64,000 nucleotides of DNA from Periplaneta americana (lineage: Eukaryota > Arthropoda > Insecta > Blattodea > Blattidae): the NCBI RefSeq assembly GCF_040183065.1, contig NC_091124.1, forward strand, positions 65,015,501 to 65,079,500, given 5' to 3'. Position 1 is the stretch's first letter, and every line of letters begins with the position of its first letter. The notes under the pieces were generated by a model. It was not told where the DNA came from and made no database searches. It was given only the letters and a program-made list of their open reading frames with translations. Positions 1-13,752 of this stretch are shown here, in pieces. The position numbers were made by a program, and so were the translations under genes.

Positions 1-2336
1 ACTAACTGAAAAACATATCAATGACTCAGCTTGGGGCTGTTGTCAACTGAAATACTTTCTCTAACAGCAGACTATCACTTGCTTCAGTGCAGAGAGACTT
101 CCCTTCAGCACTGTAGTGTCTCTCATTCTAATTCAAAGGTTTGGTACATATTAAGCAGAGAATTATTTTAGTGGAAACTTATTTACAGAATAAAAACTTT
201 ATATAGAAAGTGTTAAAAACACATTTGCAAATTTTGTTGCATACATCCAGAATTTCGCACTCCACAATCTCAACCTATGCATGCACAAGTTATGCATTAT
301 TGAATTTTTAGCCAATTTTACTACATATAAAAAAAAATTGGGATTTACCGAAATCACATAAAATGTTGAAAATAATCACCTTCTTGCTGAATACAGCCTC
401 TATATCTAGTCGTTTCGAAATACACTCTGAATTTTCTGTGTACTATGCATTGCACAACATTTTGTGTACAAAATGGCAAATTCCTGTAAATATCCTAAGT
501 GGTTTTCGAGGGCTTAACTATAATCTTGACTGAATATCAGCTGTTCTTTTATAAATTTACACTTTCTCTTCATCTTACATTTTTCTAATTAGCCATTTAC
601 GAAATAATGCAATACCATGTCTTGGTTGGTATGGGAGATTCTGTATATCTGTAAATAAGTTTCCAGTAATATGATTCTCTGTACAATACTGTACTGAACT
701 ACAGTGTTAGAATGACTGAATGTTCACGTGCAGCTGCTTTCCCAAAAGGCTGACTCAACTACAGGCACAAGTGATGAAAGTGTCTATGAATTACTGCAAC
801 AATGCATGCTGGACTACTCTCAAATTATAAATTGATCTATTTGTATCTACCGCTAACAAATCAAGTTACTTCGTTCATAGTATTGACCATGATAATACCA
901 AATCATTTAATGGAACACTTTATGTGAGTTATAAATAGTACGAAAGATTTGAATAACTGTAATTCTTTATTTAAAGCTTTGGAAAGATAAGATAAGAGGA
1001 AGAAGTTAGGAAAAACAGACTCCTACACATTTAGAATTAATAAATTCCCAGCTAGGAAAGTTTTATTTATAATCTCAGATGAACACTGTTACACATTTTT
1101 CGAGAAAATATCTCATAAATGCGAATGATCTTCTGTTGCAGCATTTCTAACTAATGCTGTTTCTGAGGTTGATCAAATTTCAATAAAAATGGCATATCTT
1201 AGAAATGTCTCAGATTTTACGTAGATCTATTAATATAATGTAGAAAAAAATATATACATAATATACATGTATATATATTTAATAATAAAAAGAATAATAC
1301 TTTGTCTGCATTGTATGAAAGGCATTATTTCATACAAGATTACAGTTACGATTACTTAGGCTGACCATTATATACTGAAGACAAATTTTAATGGCCATAT
1401 ATGACAATGGAGAAAAAAATTACAGTAAAATAGAAATAGAAAAAGAGAGAAAAAAAAACAAATACTTTCAATTCCCACACCTAATTTTGAAATCGCAGCG
1501 TCAGCTATGAATCGAATAAATTTTTAATTCAAAACTTGGTACCTAAAAAACTCTCACCCATTGTGATCTAGAATATAAAATAGTCTGTCTTCAAAATTAT
1601 AAACAAAAGTGTTCTTAAACTACCGAACTGGTTTGAGATACGTATTTAATTATTTCTAGTTTTTAAATAATATGAAATTATCACATCAGATGAGACATTT
1701 CTGGGGGGGGGGGGGGAAACAACATTTTTGTTGTTTTAATGATCAAAATCGAAGCATGTGCCATTCGTAAAAAAAAAACAGTAAATAAATGCTAAGAGTA
1801 TAAAAAACTGAATAAAAAGTCTTTTTATAACTAAATCTAAATGGAAATTGGTATTGTAAGGGAGTAAATAAGACAGGTCAAGGAGCTAATGTTCTGACAA
1901 GTTAGTTGCACCTGGTGACATGGTGCTTTATTGATATATTCAACAGTAACTGTACAGAACTATTCCAATATAAACACGAACTTGTTAAAAAAATATATAT
2001 TCCTAGCTTACAACTAATGTTTTTGGGCTCTAACAACATGTATTACTTGTAAGGAAGCAGTTAGTGAAATGCTGGAAAAAGTTTTATCATATCTGGACGT
2101 TGATATATGGTTAAAATAAATATTAATTGAAAATTCAATAACATGAAAATTCTTTTTCGGGTATCATGGAAATTGTACTATCCAGAAACTGGAAATGACA
2201 GCCTATGTGCAAACTGAAAGCTTATAGATTGTTTAAATTACAATTACCTCTCATTTCATGTAACTAGCAAGATGATGATATAATTATGAGTAAAAACATG
2301 AAGACAAATTTTGTAACTGATAATCTGCAGGAGAGG

Positions 2337-2376
<40 letters not shown>

Positions 2377-4159
2377 TTTATTTGAATTCTCACAGCTCAT
2401 TAACTTAAAAATGAAAAAAATAATTAAGAGATTTATAACATAAAATCAATTTCCATTTTATGAGATTGTTTAAGAAGAAACCAGCCTTTAAACAATTCCA
2501 CTGTAATAGTCTTATTTACTATATCAATAATTATTTTGTTATTTTAATTATAGCAAATAAAAGATATAACCTGAACATAAAAAAAATACTCTGGATATAA
2601 AACGACTCTATATAAAGCTGATCTAATTCATATCAAATTTCAAAATCTTTGATTTATAATATTTATACAATATCCATATAAGAAATATACATGTTATATA
2701 CGTTATGACTTAAGGTTTCAATATAAAATAATACCATGATATGGAGATAATTGAAGACACGACTTCCATATCAAGTTTAATTTAAGTGGAAAATAACTAA
2801 AAATATATTTTTTTTATATACCAATGCATGCCTATAACATTTAAGAAACAATCTCAAAATCTGATTAACATAAATTGTATTATAACAAACAAACACATGT
2901 TAAATATGTTCGCAATAAGATTATTCAATGTTAACTAACAATCTTGTTTTTCCAATTTATACTTTCACTGACTAGAAATTGTTAATACATATTTCTTCCC
3001 TGATAAGAGAATAAAGTTAATAAAGATTACCATGAATATATTTGTTATCTGTTATCCATTTGATTTAACCCACACTTTCACACAAAGACATGCAACCATT
3101 CTCATAGTACATCTACTCTTTACTCAGAACTCCTTCCATATTTCGTAAGCAAAACGAAAAATCTTTTACTTCCTAACACTTAAATGGTTGAAGATAATTT
3201 CAGCTACTATACAATGAAGTAAACTTGACTAGGGAAAGGTGAAGGATAAAAAGAAATATTGCGACACTGCAAAAAGAGATATAAAGATTTTCACGGAAAT
3301 AGACATTTTCAACATCCTTGATATAAGAATTCTGTCTGTCTTTTGTCTCTTCATGCACAGCAGTTCCTCCTAAAAATCAGGTGCATCTGTACATAGTAAT
3401 TTATAAAGTCTTCAAAAGTTTCTTCAAACATTCATATGATCTAAAAAAGACTTTACATTTTAAAAGAACCTAGTTATAACTGCAGAGATAACATGGCATT
3501 TTCTGAGGAGAATAATATGACGAATGCTGAATAAAACAAAAATTAAGGCCTTTTTTTTTTGGAAAGGAACCTATATGAACATTATAGTTTCAAATAATGA
3601 GACAAGTGAATCAGTTATGAATTTAAAATATTTTAGGTTGTATCCAGGATGTAGTAGACGTAAAAATGTAGACTGGAATGTAAAATTTAACCAAAATTTT
3701 TAGTTATTGACAGAAGATTGAATTGGAACAAACATACAAACAGAAAAGATGACAAAAGATTGGTGAAAAGAGTATGCAGAGTACCTCAACAGAAAAGATC
3801 TTTAAAAAGACCAGAAGACCCAAGAAGAAATGTGATCACTTGAGAAATACTATTTTTAAATCGTATATCTGTAGTTTCGCTGTTCTAAGTGTTATTATAA
3901 CTTCTTTGATTTTCCATAAGCAAGGAAAAGATTTATATATTTCTAAAAAAAAAAAAAAAAAAACATGAGAATAGTTTCTTAAATCTGAACTTTCGCTACA
4001 GAGAACTGCAAAAGTACCACTGAAATCTCGACTAGATGCTCGCATTATTGTTTGTTTTTATATTTACTTTTTCTGCCGTTTAATTTGGAGAGCACTACAG
4101 TCGGAAAATTTCAAGCAATCGTAGACTTATCTCAAAGCCAAAAGCCTTGATACTTTCCG
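1..4159. other. Gene-poor AT-rich DNA, nothing recognised
   Basis: No conserved protein fragment, no tRNA-like block. Only homopolymers (G-run near 1704, A-run at 2341) and AT-rich simple sequence. Short ORFs here look like chance. Confidence 0.6.
2341..2372 (+). repeat. Poly(A) run of ~31
   Basis: Longest homopolymer of the left part. No retroposon was recognised upstream. Similar shorter runs occur near 3945, 39890, 40155 and 44760, and poly(T) at 38715 and 60181. Confidence 0.9.
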
Positions 4160-4235
4160 CCCATACAAGAGGTAACTTGTCTGTGGATTTAGGTTTGCAC
4201 AGACTTACCTCCAGGTAAGTTTTTGCATGTATGGG
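4160..4235. other. Potential hairpin
   Basis: Nested stems CCCATACA/TGTATGGG (4160-4167, 4228-4235), GAGGTAA/TTACCTC (4169-4175, 4205-4211) and GTCTGTG/CACAGAC (4179-4185, 4198-4204) could form one arm on either strand. There is no evidence of expression. Confidence 0.4.
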
Positions 4236-4864
4236 CTCTTAAGGTTGTAGCTGTTACTGTTATTCTGTATTAATCAGGATGTTGGACAATGACCAAATAC
4301 ACGGCCAAAAGGATAAAAGTGGCTAAAATGAAGTCTTCAAGAACTGCTAATGGATATAAATTAGTTGACAAAGTAATAAAAAAAAAAAACTCGTAAAGAA
4401 ATGAATATTTTTAACCTTTTAGAAAAAATTATGGATTAGTGTAAAAGTGGAAGATCATTTCCATAGAATGACCATAGGAAGAATACTGTTACAAGTAGTG
4501 ACATACCAAATCTAGAAGTCATAGAAGCCAAGTAAGATCCTTTAAAACATGGACTGATCAATTATAATCTATTATTTTGAGCAACAACAGGCTTTTAAGC
4601 CTTATTCTTGAGTAAAGGTAGTGGTGGTGGTTGTGGTGATGAGTTACAATTTTAGAGCATTGGGGCAATTTTGTCCCAACTGATTCAAACCAGTCACAGT
4701 CGCATTTAATGCATTTTGCTACTTGACTTCTAAAAATGCAATTTTCGATGTAAATGTGTGAAAATGCGATAACCACATTGGACTTTAGAAACGAAGTGGA
4801 GAAAATTAAATCAGAGATGTGTTTGAACTAATCTGAATTTAAATGAAATGCTAATAGCATGGGC

Positions 4865-4935
4865 AATGTTCAAAAAGGTGTAAAAATGCAAGAGGTCAAA
4901 TGACTTTATTGTCAAATGCCTGGCATTAGAAAACA
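4865..4935 (+). mobile_element. 3' tip of the same non-LTR family
   Basis: GCAAGAGGTCAAATGACTTT followed by ATTGTCAAATGCC.GGCATTAGAAAACAACA repeats the last 60-70 bases of the element at 12.1-12.66 kb almost exactly. Extremely 5'-truncated copy. Confidence 0.75.
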
Positions 4936-6160
4936 ACATGTTCAAGAAGGTATTGAGCAATGGAATGGATTTCAAAGAGTTGGTGCAATTCATGTAAGTT
5001 AACAACTTAAATAAACAATTTCTTCTAATTGATTTATAAAATTTCATCGCATACTGTAAATTGTGAGCTAGAATTTAGTTGCATGAATCTTGTAAAAACT
5101 GTAATCAGAAACCGTCTTTCAGTAAAAAAAATAGCACTCTGCTAACAACAAATCTTGAAGGGCCTTCTTGTAAAGAATTTCAATGTTTAGAGTGCTCATA
5201 AAATAATGTATTTTAATGTGATGTGAATTCAGTACTAATTGTTTCTAAACATACCTACGGTACATATAATGATTTACTTACATAAGTATATCTAGAGTAT
5301 GGTAAGATGGATTGAAAGTAATAAAACTCCAAGAAACAAATTACATTAACTTTTTGTTCCTGCAAACCTTATTAATTTTATCTTTCTGTAGGCCTACAAT
5401 TATTTAGAATATTGAACAAGCTTTCGCAATTTGCACAAATATAATTTTTATTTGCGCATTTTTGCGACAATTATTAATTTTCTAGCTTAAACCCTGATTC
5501 AAACTGAAGTACTTAATTAATATTTGCATACTATATTTTTTAAAATATCTGTAAAATAATAACCTTATCTTTTGAAGGTGATACATGTTTCAGTATGAAT
5601 TACGGTGTCAACTACGAATTAATCTTTCCCCCACACATTCAAGTTTAATTATATTAATACACTTGTTACATGTATGTGATCAAATTTACTCTAGATAGGG
5701 GTCATATATGAATGAATATAAACAATCCAGTCATACTGTTGTATTGTACAGAAGAAGCATTCAAATAACTTATTAATCTCTCTCTCTCTCTTATATCACT
5801 AATCATGCAATTTCTAATAATATTTGAAAAGTGGTAAAGTTTATCCTATTTTATCGTATGTACTATTACTTCTTTTGGTGTGCATGCACGACTATGAAAA
5901 AGTGGCTATAATCATGATTTAATAAAAAAAACTCGACTTCCACTTAATCAGATACAAATATTTTATGGTCCCTTGAACACTTTTTAAAAATTTACCAAAT
6001 GCTGTTAGCATATATTTGATTCAATTCTTGAAGAATATGTAATTGAATGACAAAAAAGTGATGAACTATTTTCCAAAATTTTGAAATGTGGATTGTTTCA
6101 GTTAATATTATACAATAAAGTGCCAAAATATATGATAAATATCTGCAATAATGTAATACA

Positions 6161-6420
6161 ATATCGATGGCCCAGAACCAGACTGTTCCAAGTCCATTTT
6201 ACAATTTTTTTTTTTTTTTTTCAGGAGAGCTTTTTTAAGTTCCTGACATTCAAAGCTTCATGAAACAATTTGGAATAGCTTCATAGCAACCTTATGGAGA
6301 GGAATAATTACAATTTTGTTCGATTCATATATGCAGAGAACAACTGGAACACAATGAAACACAGATTTCTTTTTCATAAAAAGTTGGACTTAGAACAGTC
6401 TGGTTCTCAGCCATAAATAT
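6161..6420. mobile_element. 260-bp element with 40-bp inverted ends
   Basis: 6161-6200 (ATATCGATGGCCCAGAACCA...) is the reverse complement of 6381-6420 with a few mismatches; both contain CAGAACCAGACTGTT(C) in one orientation. No target duplication was defined. A small MITE or foldback is the simplest reading. Confidence 0.6.
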
Positions 6421-7284
6421 ATTGAAAATCTGAAAATGTAATTTCGAAAATATTCAATAGAATTCTATTACGACACACCCAATTAATATGCTATCCAACA
6501 ATACAATTTTGACATAGAATTACATATATCTAATCGTTCGTGAAGTGGAAACTGCGAACACTGTATCCAAAGAGAAAGGATGTGAGTACACAATTCTGGA
6601 ATTTCAGTCGCAGGCTGTGCTTCCAGTGAAATGGATTCATAACTTAAGAAGTATGACAATAATTTCTTTTAGAATTAAGTCTATCTAATCATTTCTCAAA
6701 GGTGAAATTTCGGAGTTGGATGTAAAAAAAAGTTTAAAAGTTTTATTTCTTTAGAACTTTCTGAGCCAAAATTACTTCGTTTTAACAGCCTGAAATCTGC
6801 TGACGTAATTCTGTGCCTGAAACCTAGAGGAACTATCCACAGGAGTACCCCATTGCTTTTTTAATCTGGAAATTTTTCACAATCAATCAAAACTCCCGCT
6901 TAATATGTTCTCTTGCATAATATATGTATGGGCACAACACTAATACTAGCACGAATCTTGTTTAAGACACACTTTTAAAAGATTGCAGTTGCTTGGGGTT
7001 TTCCAAGAAAGGACAAAGTAGCTTACACATGCAGCATCCAAATTAGCTTACATAGTAGTATTAAATAGTAGCTTACATACACAGTATTCAAAACTTTCCC
7101 AGCACTTTTCCTGGAAACAACGTGATAACTGCATTAATTACTGTAACAGCTTTAAGACACCTATTCATGGTTTTCTTTAATTTCATACACTTTCTAAATT
7201 TACAGTAAATTGTATTGCTATATTTGCAAAATATTTTTTCATTCACACTGTCATAAGATTTCTATCATCAGTTCTCCAGTGACA

Positions 7285-7560
7285 TCTGTGGTTCAAGTGC
7301 TACTGAGCAACCTGGGTTCAATCCCCAGCTGGATTATGTTGGAATCTGTGATGGACAAAGTAGATGTTACAGAGTTTTTCTCGGAGTACTGCCATTTCCC
7401 TCTGCCATTCCGATGCTGATACAGAACATAGCGTTCAAGACCCTAAGACTTATAAAGTACTCATGTGAGGATGGGATCTGACTGTGAGGGTTGAGGCAAG
7501 ATGGCCCACCTATCAACATAGGATTCACAAATGCCATCCAAGCCACCTGTTAGACTTGAA
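7285..7560 (+). mobile_element. Possible SINE
   Basis: GTGGTTCAAGTGCTACTGAG followed by CAACCTGGGTTCAATCCCCA gives tRNA-like A and B boxes with a short T-arm stem. The body is unfamiliar and the ends are not defined. Confidence 0.4.
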
Positions 7561-9659
7561 CAATCATCACATATCGGAAAGTCACGCCAAGCTAGTCCTC
7601 TAGCATTTCAGTGCACAGATAAAGTTGGGGTGAAATGTCAAATATTAAGAACAGATTAACCTTTTATAATAGCTCAGAAAATGGATATCAAAAGGAAATC
7701 TTTTGTGAGATGTAGTACTGAAACTTGCCTATAAAGAACGAAAAAATAAGGAGTCTCTTACGTCATTTTCTGTCAGCAGACCTATACTGTAATATAAATA
7801 AAACATCCTTAATTTATAAGAAGTTTGAACATCAAAGTTTCAGCGAAAGTACAGGCTGACATGACAAATTCAAGGTGAAAAATGGAATAATTTGTCAGAA
7901 GATATGTGGAGAGGCCCAATTGCCAAAATAAGAATGTCTAGAATAATGAAACAAAATACCTTAGAATACCTAACAACTAACATTTTCAAAAGTAACAAAG
8001 TGTAATTGTATTTTTAAAATGATGCTCAGAAATAACGTCATTCTTTGAAAAATCGAGGAAAGAACATATGATGATTCACAATGTCAATGCAGACGAATAT
8101 GAACAAATTATAGTTGGTCATAAATGACATATCTGCAAATCCATGATGTTTCAAGAATAAATGCAAGCTGCCATGTTCCTGGATAACAGGTGTTCAATTT
8201 CGTATGTAGTTGGAGATACTAAAAGGAATGAAACTAGATGATAATTTTGCTCATTATAGATACAAAATGTTCACGCCATCAGTTCCACACGTAAATGTTA
8301 ACAGTGATATATCAGGTGTTAATTCCCACTTCTGACACTTTTCCACTTAATCCAATGGACTTGTATTTAAATTACATAAATTCACTGCACTCGAATTTGA
8401 AGTCCAGTTTCCAGATGAATTTGCGAGTGTGCTGTAAAAATAGTGATAAAGAAATACCTACACAACATTTTTGATGCAGAATTTATCAGAAGCTATGCCG
8501 AAAGTATGTACTTACTGATTAAGACGTCTTACTAAAATATTTTGGTGTAGTAAATCTCACGCAGGCATGGCCTATCAAACGAGGCAATTGGGTCAAGGTG
8601 TGTTTCCCCCCCCCCCCCACCCTACCTTGAAGAATGTCTTAATGGGAGTTTATTGCATACCAAAGCACATAATCTAATTTCAAATTTGTATTTAATTGTA
8701 GCATAATTAAACACACATCAAATGTAGCTAATATGCAAGGATGGAGAAAATTATGCATGTCTATTTGACAAAAAATAAATTAAGCTGTTATAGAAATTGA
8801 GACAAAAAGTAAAAACTTTGGTTTCAGCTACATTTTAAATTGCCACAAAAAGCTAAATACATGTATGAAGAATATAAAACTCTGCTTAATCATATAGTTG
8901 AATGAGAGTTTATCAAACAATCTTACAAAATCAGAATTTGATAGAATGAAAACTTTTAACAAGGTACTTTGTAATTACTGCCAACTTTTATGATTCCTTA
9001 CTATTTCGGAAAACAACAAATTTTTACCCATTCCCTATTGTATCTGCATCTGCTATTTGAATGGCATGCAATTTACACGCCCATCAACCTTCACAATGCA
9101 GTCTTCCACTGAATGTATCAAAATGACAATGATCATGCAGTTATTAAATATTTCTTACAATCTTGATAATATTTGGAAAGCTGATAAAGACTGCATCAGA
9201 TTTCCAACTAGAAAGGGAGGAAAGTGAAAGGTCGAAAGACAAAGTGAAAATTGTGCAATACCTGTAAGTCGCATGGCTCCCATTGGAAAGAAAAATGGAC
9301 AATTCTATTCTTTTCAATTTCAATACATAATCAAAAGGCACATATATTTACAAAAAAAAAAGTCCATAATCAGCACAAATTTGAAAAGAGAACAGGCTAG
9401 GAAAGTGTGTATGTAATCAAAGCACTGAGCCACTCAAATTGTGTAGCAGACTATGTAAAGTCCGAATTGGGACCAAGTTCACATACATGTCTTCCACCAA
9501 ATATCTCACAAATTTGGAATGTAAATAATGGACATATGTGAAATTGAATCTGTCAAGAAACATTTATGTGATGTGAGTAAAAACAAAATATATCACAAGA
9601 AAATTTAATCACAGACCAAAAAATATCACTTTCTTTTATACTACGTGTAATATTTTCGG

Positions 9660-9732
<73 letters not shown>

Positions 9733-10679
9733 GTCACCATCATCATCATAATCATAATACCAGCAGCAGATATATTCTTTCAATTTATAATTCTTTATAA
9801 ATAACTTGCAAGAAATAATACTCTTGTAATAATGTACATTATTTTTTTAATAGTCATGTTCAAGTTTGATACGTTATGTTTTTCAAAGCACCACTCATCA
9901 TTCCGTAACTACATTTGGTGACACACTTCTGTAATGTCAATTAAGAAACCAAAAGTTCAGGTATTATTCTCACGTTTAATTACAATATTACTTTTTTATA
10001 TGTAATAAAATTAAGAGTGTAATAAGTTTTAAAAACCCATGTATACAAATGAGAATTAAAACATCACAATTTTCTAAATAAGGCATTAAATGTTTATTTT
10101 AGAACCATGAAGAGGTAACTCCCATGACAGCAAGCTTTCGAGCAAAATTGTGACTGCCAAAAAATATAAAAAGAAACTAGAAAAAGTAATGGAAAAAAAT
10201 AAGACTCGTGTTGTAGTAAAATTGAGTTTGAGATAGCAGAACAACGTTCTGATAAACAATCTAATTGAACAACAAATTAAGAACGCCAAGTATGCATTAA
10301 AAAAATCAAGTTCTTATATTCTCAACCAGATATAAAACCTGACTCTGGAATACAATGTAACACATTCATGACCCAAGAACAATTTGAAAATACTTGAAGG
10401 TAATCATTGTTAGATTCTTAAAGTAACATAGGAGCGTGATTTGATTATCAGAATTCCTATGTTCGTAAACAATTTAACCTTTTGTGAAATAATAAAGGCC
10501 TTATATTTTGAAAAATGAAGAGCGAGTATGATGCGTCTATTATGAATCCTTTCAGATGTCTAATAAAAATTCAAAATTCTTTGAGTCGAATTAACCCATC
10601 AATATTAGAGATGTCTCAACTCTCTACAATAAAATAAGTGGAAAGAATTTCTTAAGATTTCAATAATCAAAAAATAATA
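7561..10679. other. No gene recognised; contains the (CAT)24 repeat and a C-run near 8608
   Basis: Frames are short and unconserved. No transposon ends were found by eye. Confidence 0.55.
9661..9732 (+). repeat. (CAT)24 microsatellite
   Basis: Uninterrupted CAT repeats, followed by a short degenerate CATCAT extension. The Met-rich minus-strand ORF here is an artefact of the repeat. Confidence 0.97.
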
Positions 10680-11161
10680 CAGTCAACTCCCAGTAATTTG
10701 CATGCAGTTAATTCGTGACACTTTCTTTTCTTTTGGAGGGGAGGGGAAGGAAGTAACGTTATTTCCATTTTTACTTGATTTACGCCCCCTCCTTTCTCAC
10801 TCCAACATTTTCGACCAATGTTGCCAACAGTAGCATAATTATGCTACACGTATCAGAATTTACATCTCGTAACATGTAGCATAACATCCATAGCATAATG
10901 CTAAAAGTAGCACAATTTCAATGCAGAATGTTCACTATACTAGCACCTGTAATGTGGGAAATTTCGTCAATGTTTCAAAATGTTCTGCACTGTTTCACAT
11001 TTTGCAGTTTATCCTGAAGTGTATTTTAGTAATTAAACCTGTCAAACTAACATTTTTTAGTGAACTATAAATAATACTACAAATTTTTGGGGATAATTCG
11101 CGATTTTTGATATTTCACGCAAGTTCGTGCATTAATTACCGCGAATTATGGGAGTCAAGTG
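10680..11161. mobile_element. Pogo/Tigger-like MITE
   Basis: The ends CAGTCAACTCCCAGTAATTTGC and, reversed, CACTTGACTCCCATAATTCGC lie next to TA on each side. The middle contains repeated TAGCATAAT/TGCTAC motifs at 10830-10915 that may be a further insertion. No coding region. Confidence 0.65.
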
Positions 11162-12129
11162 TATGTGAAAATAACGAATAATCTCTACGGCATTAATACA
11201 TGTACATACATATGTACATTATTAATTACAACAAAACAGGAGAGCAGTTAAGTATAACATCATACAAAATGAAAATTATTGTAAATTTAATCCAGTAATG
11301 GCATAAACTGAATTATCACTCAACAGTTTCTGTTGTATAAAGAATCCTAATGAATGAGCCACTTTGGGAATGAATGGGAATGGGAAAGAATTAACAGCAA
11401 TACCATACAATTTTATGTTAGAGTGAAGATACAGGATTCCCAATCTCGAGTGCCTTCACTCTCCTGGAAACTCCCTCAGGTGGTTAGTTGTATTATCACA
11501 GTCAAAGAAGACTTTAAAACAATAAGTACAGTGTGGAACAGCATATGTTATTATAGTTTTAGTGAATACATTTGCTAAATATAGATTCAATTAACAGTGT
11601 TGATTTAAATTTGTGAAAAAATTGTCTGTTGTAAACATCCCAAGCAAGTCTTATAAAGAGATTTTGTTGTAGGTTTGATTTTGAACACGAAAGCAAACAG
11701 AAGAGAAAGTGGACGAAATTGGAAGAGCAAAAAAATCTATCAATCATCTAGCAGCACAATGTGCAGTTTCACGTATAAGATTTCAGTGGTTCAAAGACTG
11801 AATAAGTTCAATAGTAATGCCAAAATTCAGTTTTGTAATTAGTTTCTGCAATCTGTACATGATGAAACTATAAATCCAGAGCTGATATTTCTTACTGCCA
11901 AAGTGTTGCTACATTTGTTGGGTTATGGATGTGTATCTTAAAACGATTGTTACTGGAGTTTGGAAGCACTTCACTGTTACATAAGCGTCCATTACATGAC
12001 AGTCACAATATTATTCATAACATTACACAAGAAAAACTGAAGCTAGTATTAAAAAAATTATTGGAACTTGTGTATGAGCACATGAACATCATTTCGAACA
12101 TTTGTTCTAATTTGAAGTAAGATTACACA
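11162..12129. other. Nothing recognised between a MITE and a LINE fragment
   Basis: Short ORFs without family similarity. Part of 11900-12129 may belong to the LINE copy that follows. Confidence 0.5.
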
Positions 12130-12660
12130 CTGATTAATGCTCTCTCAATTAATATCACTCAATAAAAGAATTGTATTCCAATGAATACCATCCCACTGTG
12201 GAATCCTGGGAAACGAGAATGCGGATGCTTTAGCAAAGAAGGGCAGCACTGCTACTTACAGACCTGTTACTAAATCTACGTATTACTCTGTGAAAAGATT
12301 TATTAAATCTACATACTTAGACTTCAACAAACAAAATTTGATAACACAATCTCAAGGGAAAAAAATGGAACTCTCTGCATCATAATCCACAGTTAATTCC
12401 CGATTTACCACAAAAATCGTCTGTAGCTGCATTTAGATTGGCAACAGGCCTTGATTGTTTGGCCAAACACCTGCATAGAATTGGAATATATCGATCCCCT
12501 AACTGCCCATTGTGCAACTCAAACCAAAAAATGGATTCGGAACACCTCAAAATCTGTGCTTCAGTGGCTGGCCATGATAATATCTTTGAAAAATATTGGA
12601 GTGCAAGAGGTCAAATGACTTTATTGTCAAACGTCCGGCATTAGAAAACAACAACAACAC
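12130..12660 (+). pseudogene. Non-LTR retrotransposon 3' end: RNase H and C-terminal zinc-knuckle region
   Basis: The plus-strand frame reads LNKRIVFQ, a stop where Trp is expected, IPSHCGILGNENADALAKKG and, after a frame slip, [20 protein letters not shown]. It then reads CPLCNSNQKMDSEHLKIC and ends at LLSNVRH-stop. SHCGxxGNExADxLAK is the RNase H core, and C-P-L-C...H-x-x-x-C is the typical terminal motif. The 5' end is truncated. The 3' end finishes CATTAGAAAACAACAACAAC. Confidence 0.85.
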
Positions 12661-13129
12661 TGTGACAGCATGAAGTAACAATAACATGCTTAATCCTGTA
12701 GTTTCATCATAAGAAGAGTGAAGGGCAGTCTCTGTATTCATACTTTATTGTGGAAGCAGATCCCATTAAAGTCAGTCATGGGCTAATAACAGACCAGAAT
12801 ATGGGGTGCTCGAGATGGAAAACCCTGTATTAAAATATAACAGAAGTTTGAACATTACACAAAACTGACATACTCTTTCTCACTATAGAATTTTTATAAA
12901 ATATAGTTAGAGACATCACCAATGTTTGAAGAGATAATGTAGAAGATTACTGAACGAAAGACGTTTAAAAAATTTCTTGTAAAGAAGATTTGAAAGAAAA
13001 TGTAGCTGAGAATGTGATGAAAGTAAATTAATTTTTATAGTAAAATGGAAATACTAAATGATACTAGTGTAGTATGAACAAAACAGGTATTCTCAGAATA
13101 AATTAGTGTTTAGTATGAACTGTATAATA

Positions 13130-13752
13130 CAAGGCTATTTTTAAAGTAAGGACCATTTTGCAATAAAACATGAACTACGAAACATTTTGGGTACTTCATT
13201 TTTTCTCAGATGCTACATATATTTAGCTACTTTTCTATGTGTTTCCATTGTTATTTGAAACATTTGCTATAGCAGAAGACAAGTTTCTATAAACCCTCAA
13301 CATAAGCGTTCACCACCTGAGATGGTAACCATTCCTGAACCAGTTTTCACTTCATCGTTAGTATTGAAATGCATGCCGTCAACTGGTATTATTTTGCTTC
13401 AAGACTACGCAGCAAGATGGCAGCAAATGGATATTCCTCATACAGTCCAAACCAAGCACCAACAGACTACCATGTCTTCCTCCATCTTAAGAGGTTCCTC
13501 ACCAGTAAGCATTTCAACATCAACGAAGTAAAAACAGCAGTCCAGGAACGGTTGTCATTTCAGATGGTGGAATTCTGTGAGAAGGGTCTACAGAAACTTG
13601 TATCCCACTATGACAAATATTTCAATAACAACAGCAACTACATAGAAAAGTACCTAGCTAAATGTATGTAGCATCTGAGAAAAAATAAAGTGGCCAAAAT
13701 GTTTCTTAGTTAATTCATTGCAAAATGGTCCTTCCTTTATAAACAGCTCTTG
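13130..13752 (+). mobile_element. Internally deleted mariner element
   Basis: Imperfect inverted repeats of roughly 75-90 bp (CAAGGCTATTTTTAAAG... and ...CTCTTG) are flanked by TA at 13128-13129 and 13753-13754. Both ends share GGACCATTTTGCAAT and a CTCAGATGCTACAT block. The 623-bp element keeps only the C-terminal third of a mariner transposase. Confidence 0.88.
13369..13671 (+). pseudogene. Mariner transposase C-terminal fragment
   Basis: One open frame contains YSSYSPNQAPTDYHVFLHLK, then FLTSKHFNINEVKTAVQERL and LVSHYDKYFNNN, the C-terminal half of mariner (DD34D) transposases. The APTDYH Asp corresponds to the third catalytic Asp. The DNA-binding domain and the first two catalytic Asp residues are deleted, so only a relic remains. 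Confidence 0.88.

Noticed and set aside
9553..9783. Poly-Met ORF
   Set aside because: Produced entirely by the (CAT)24 microsatellite.
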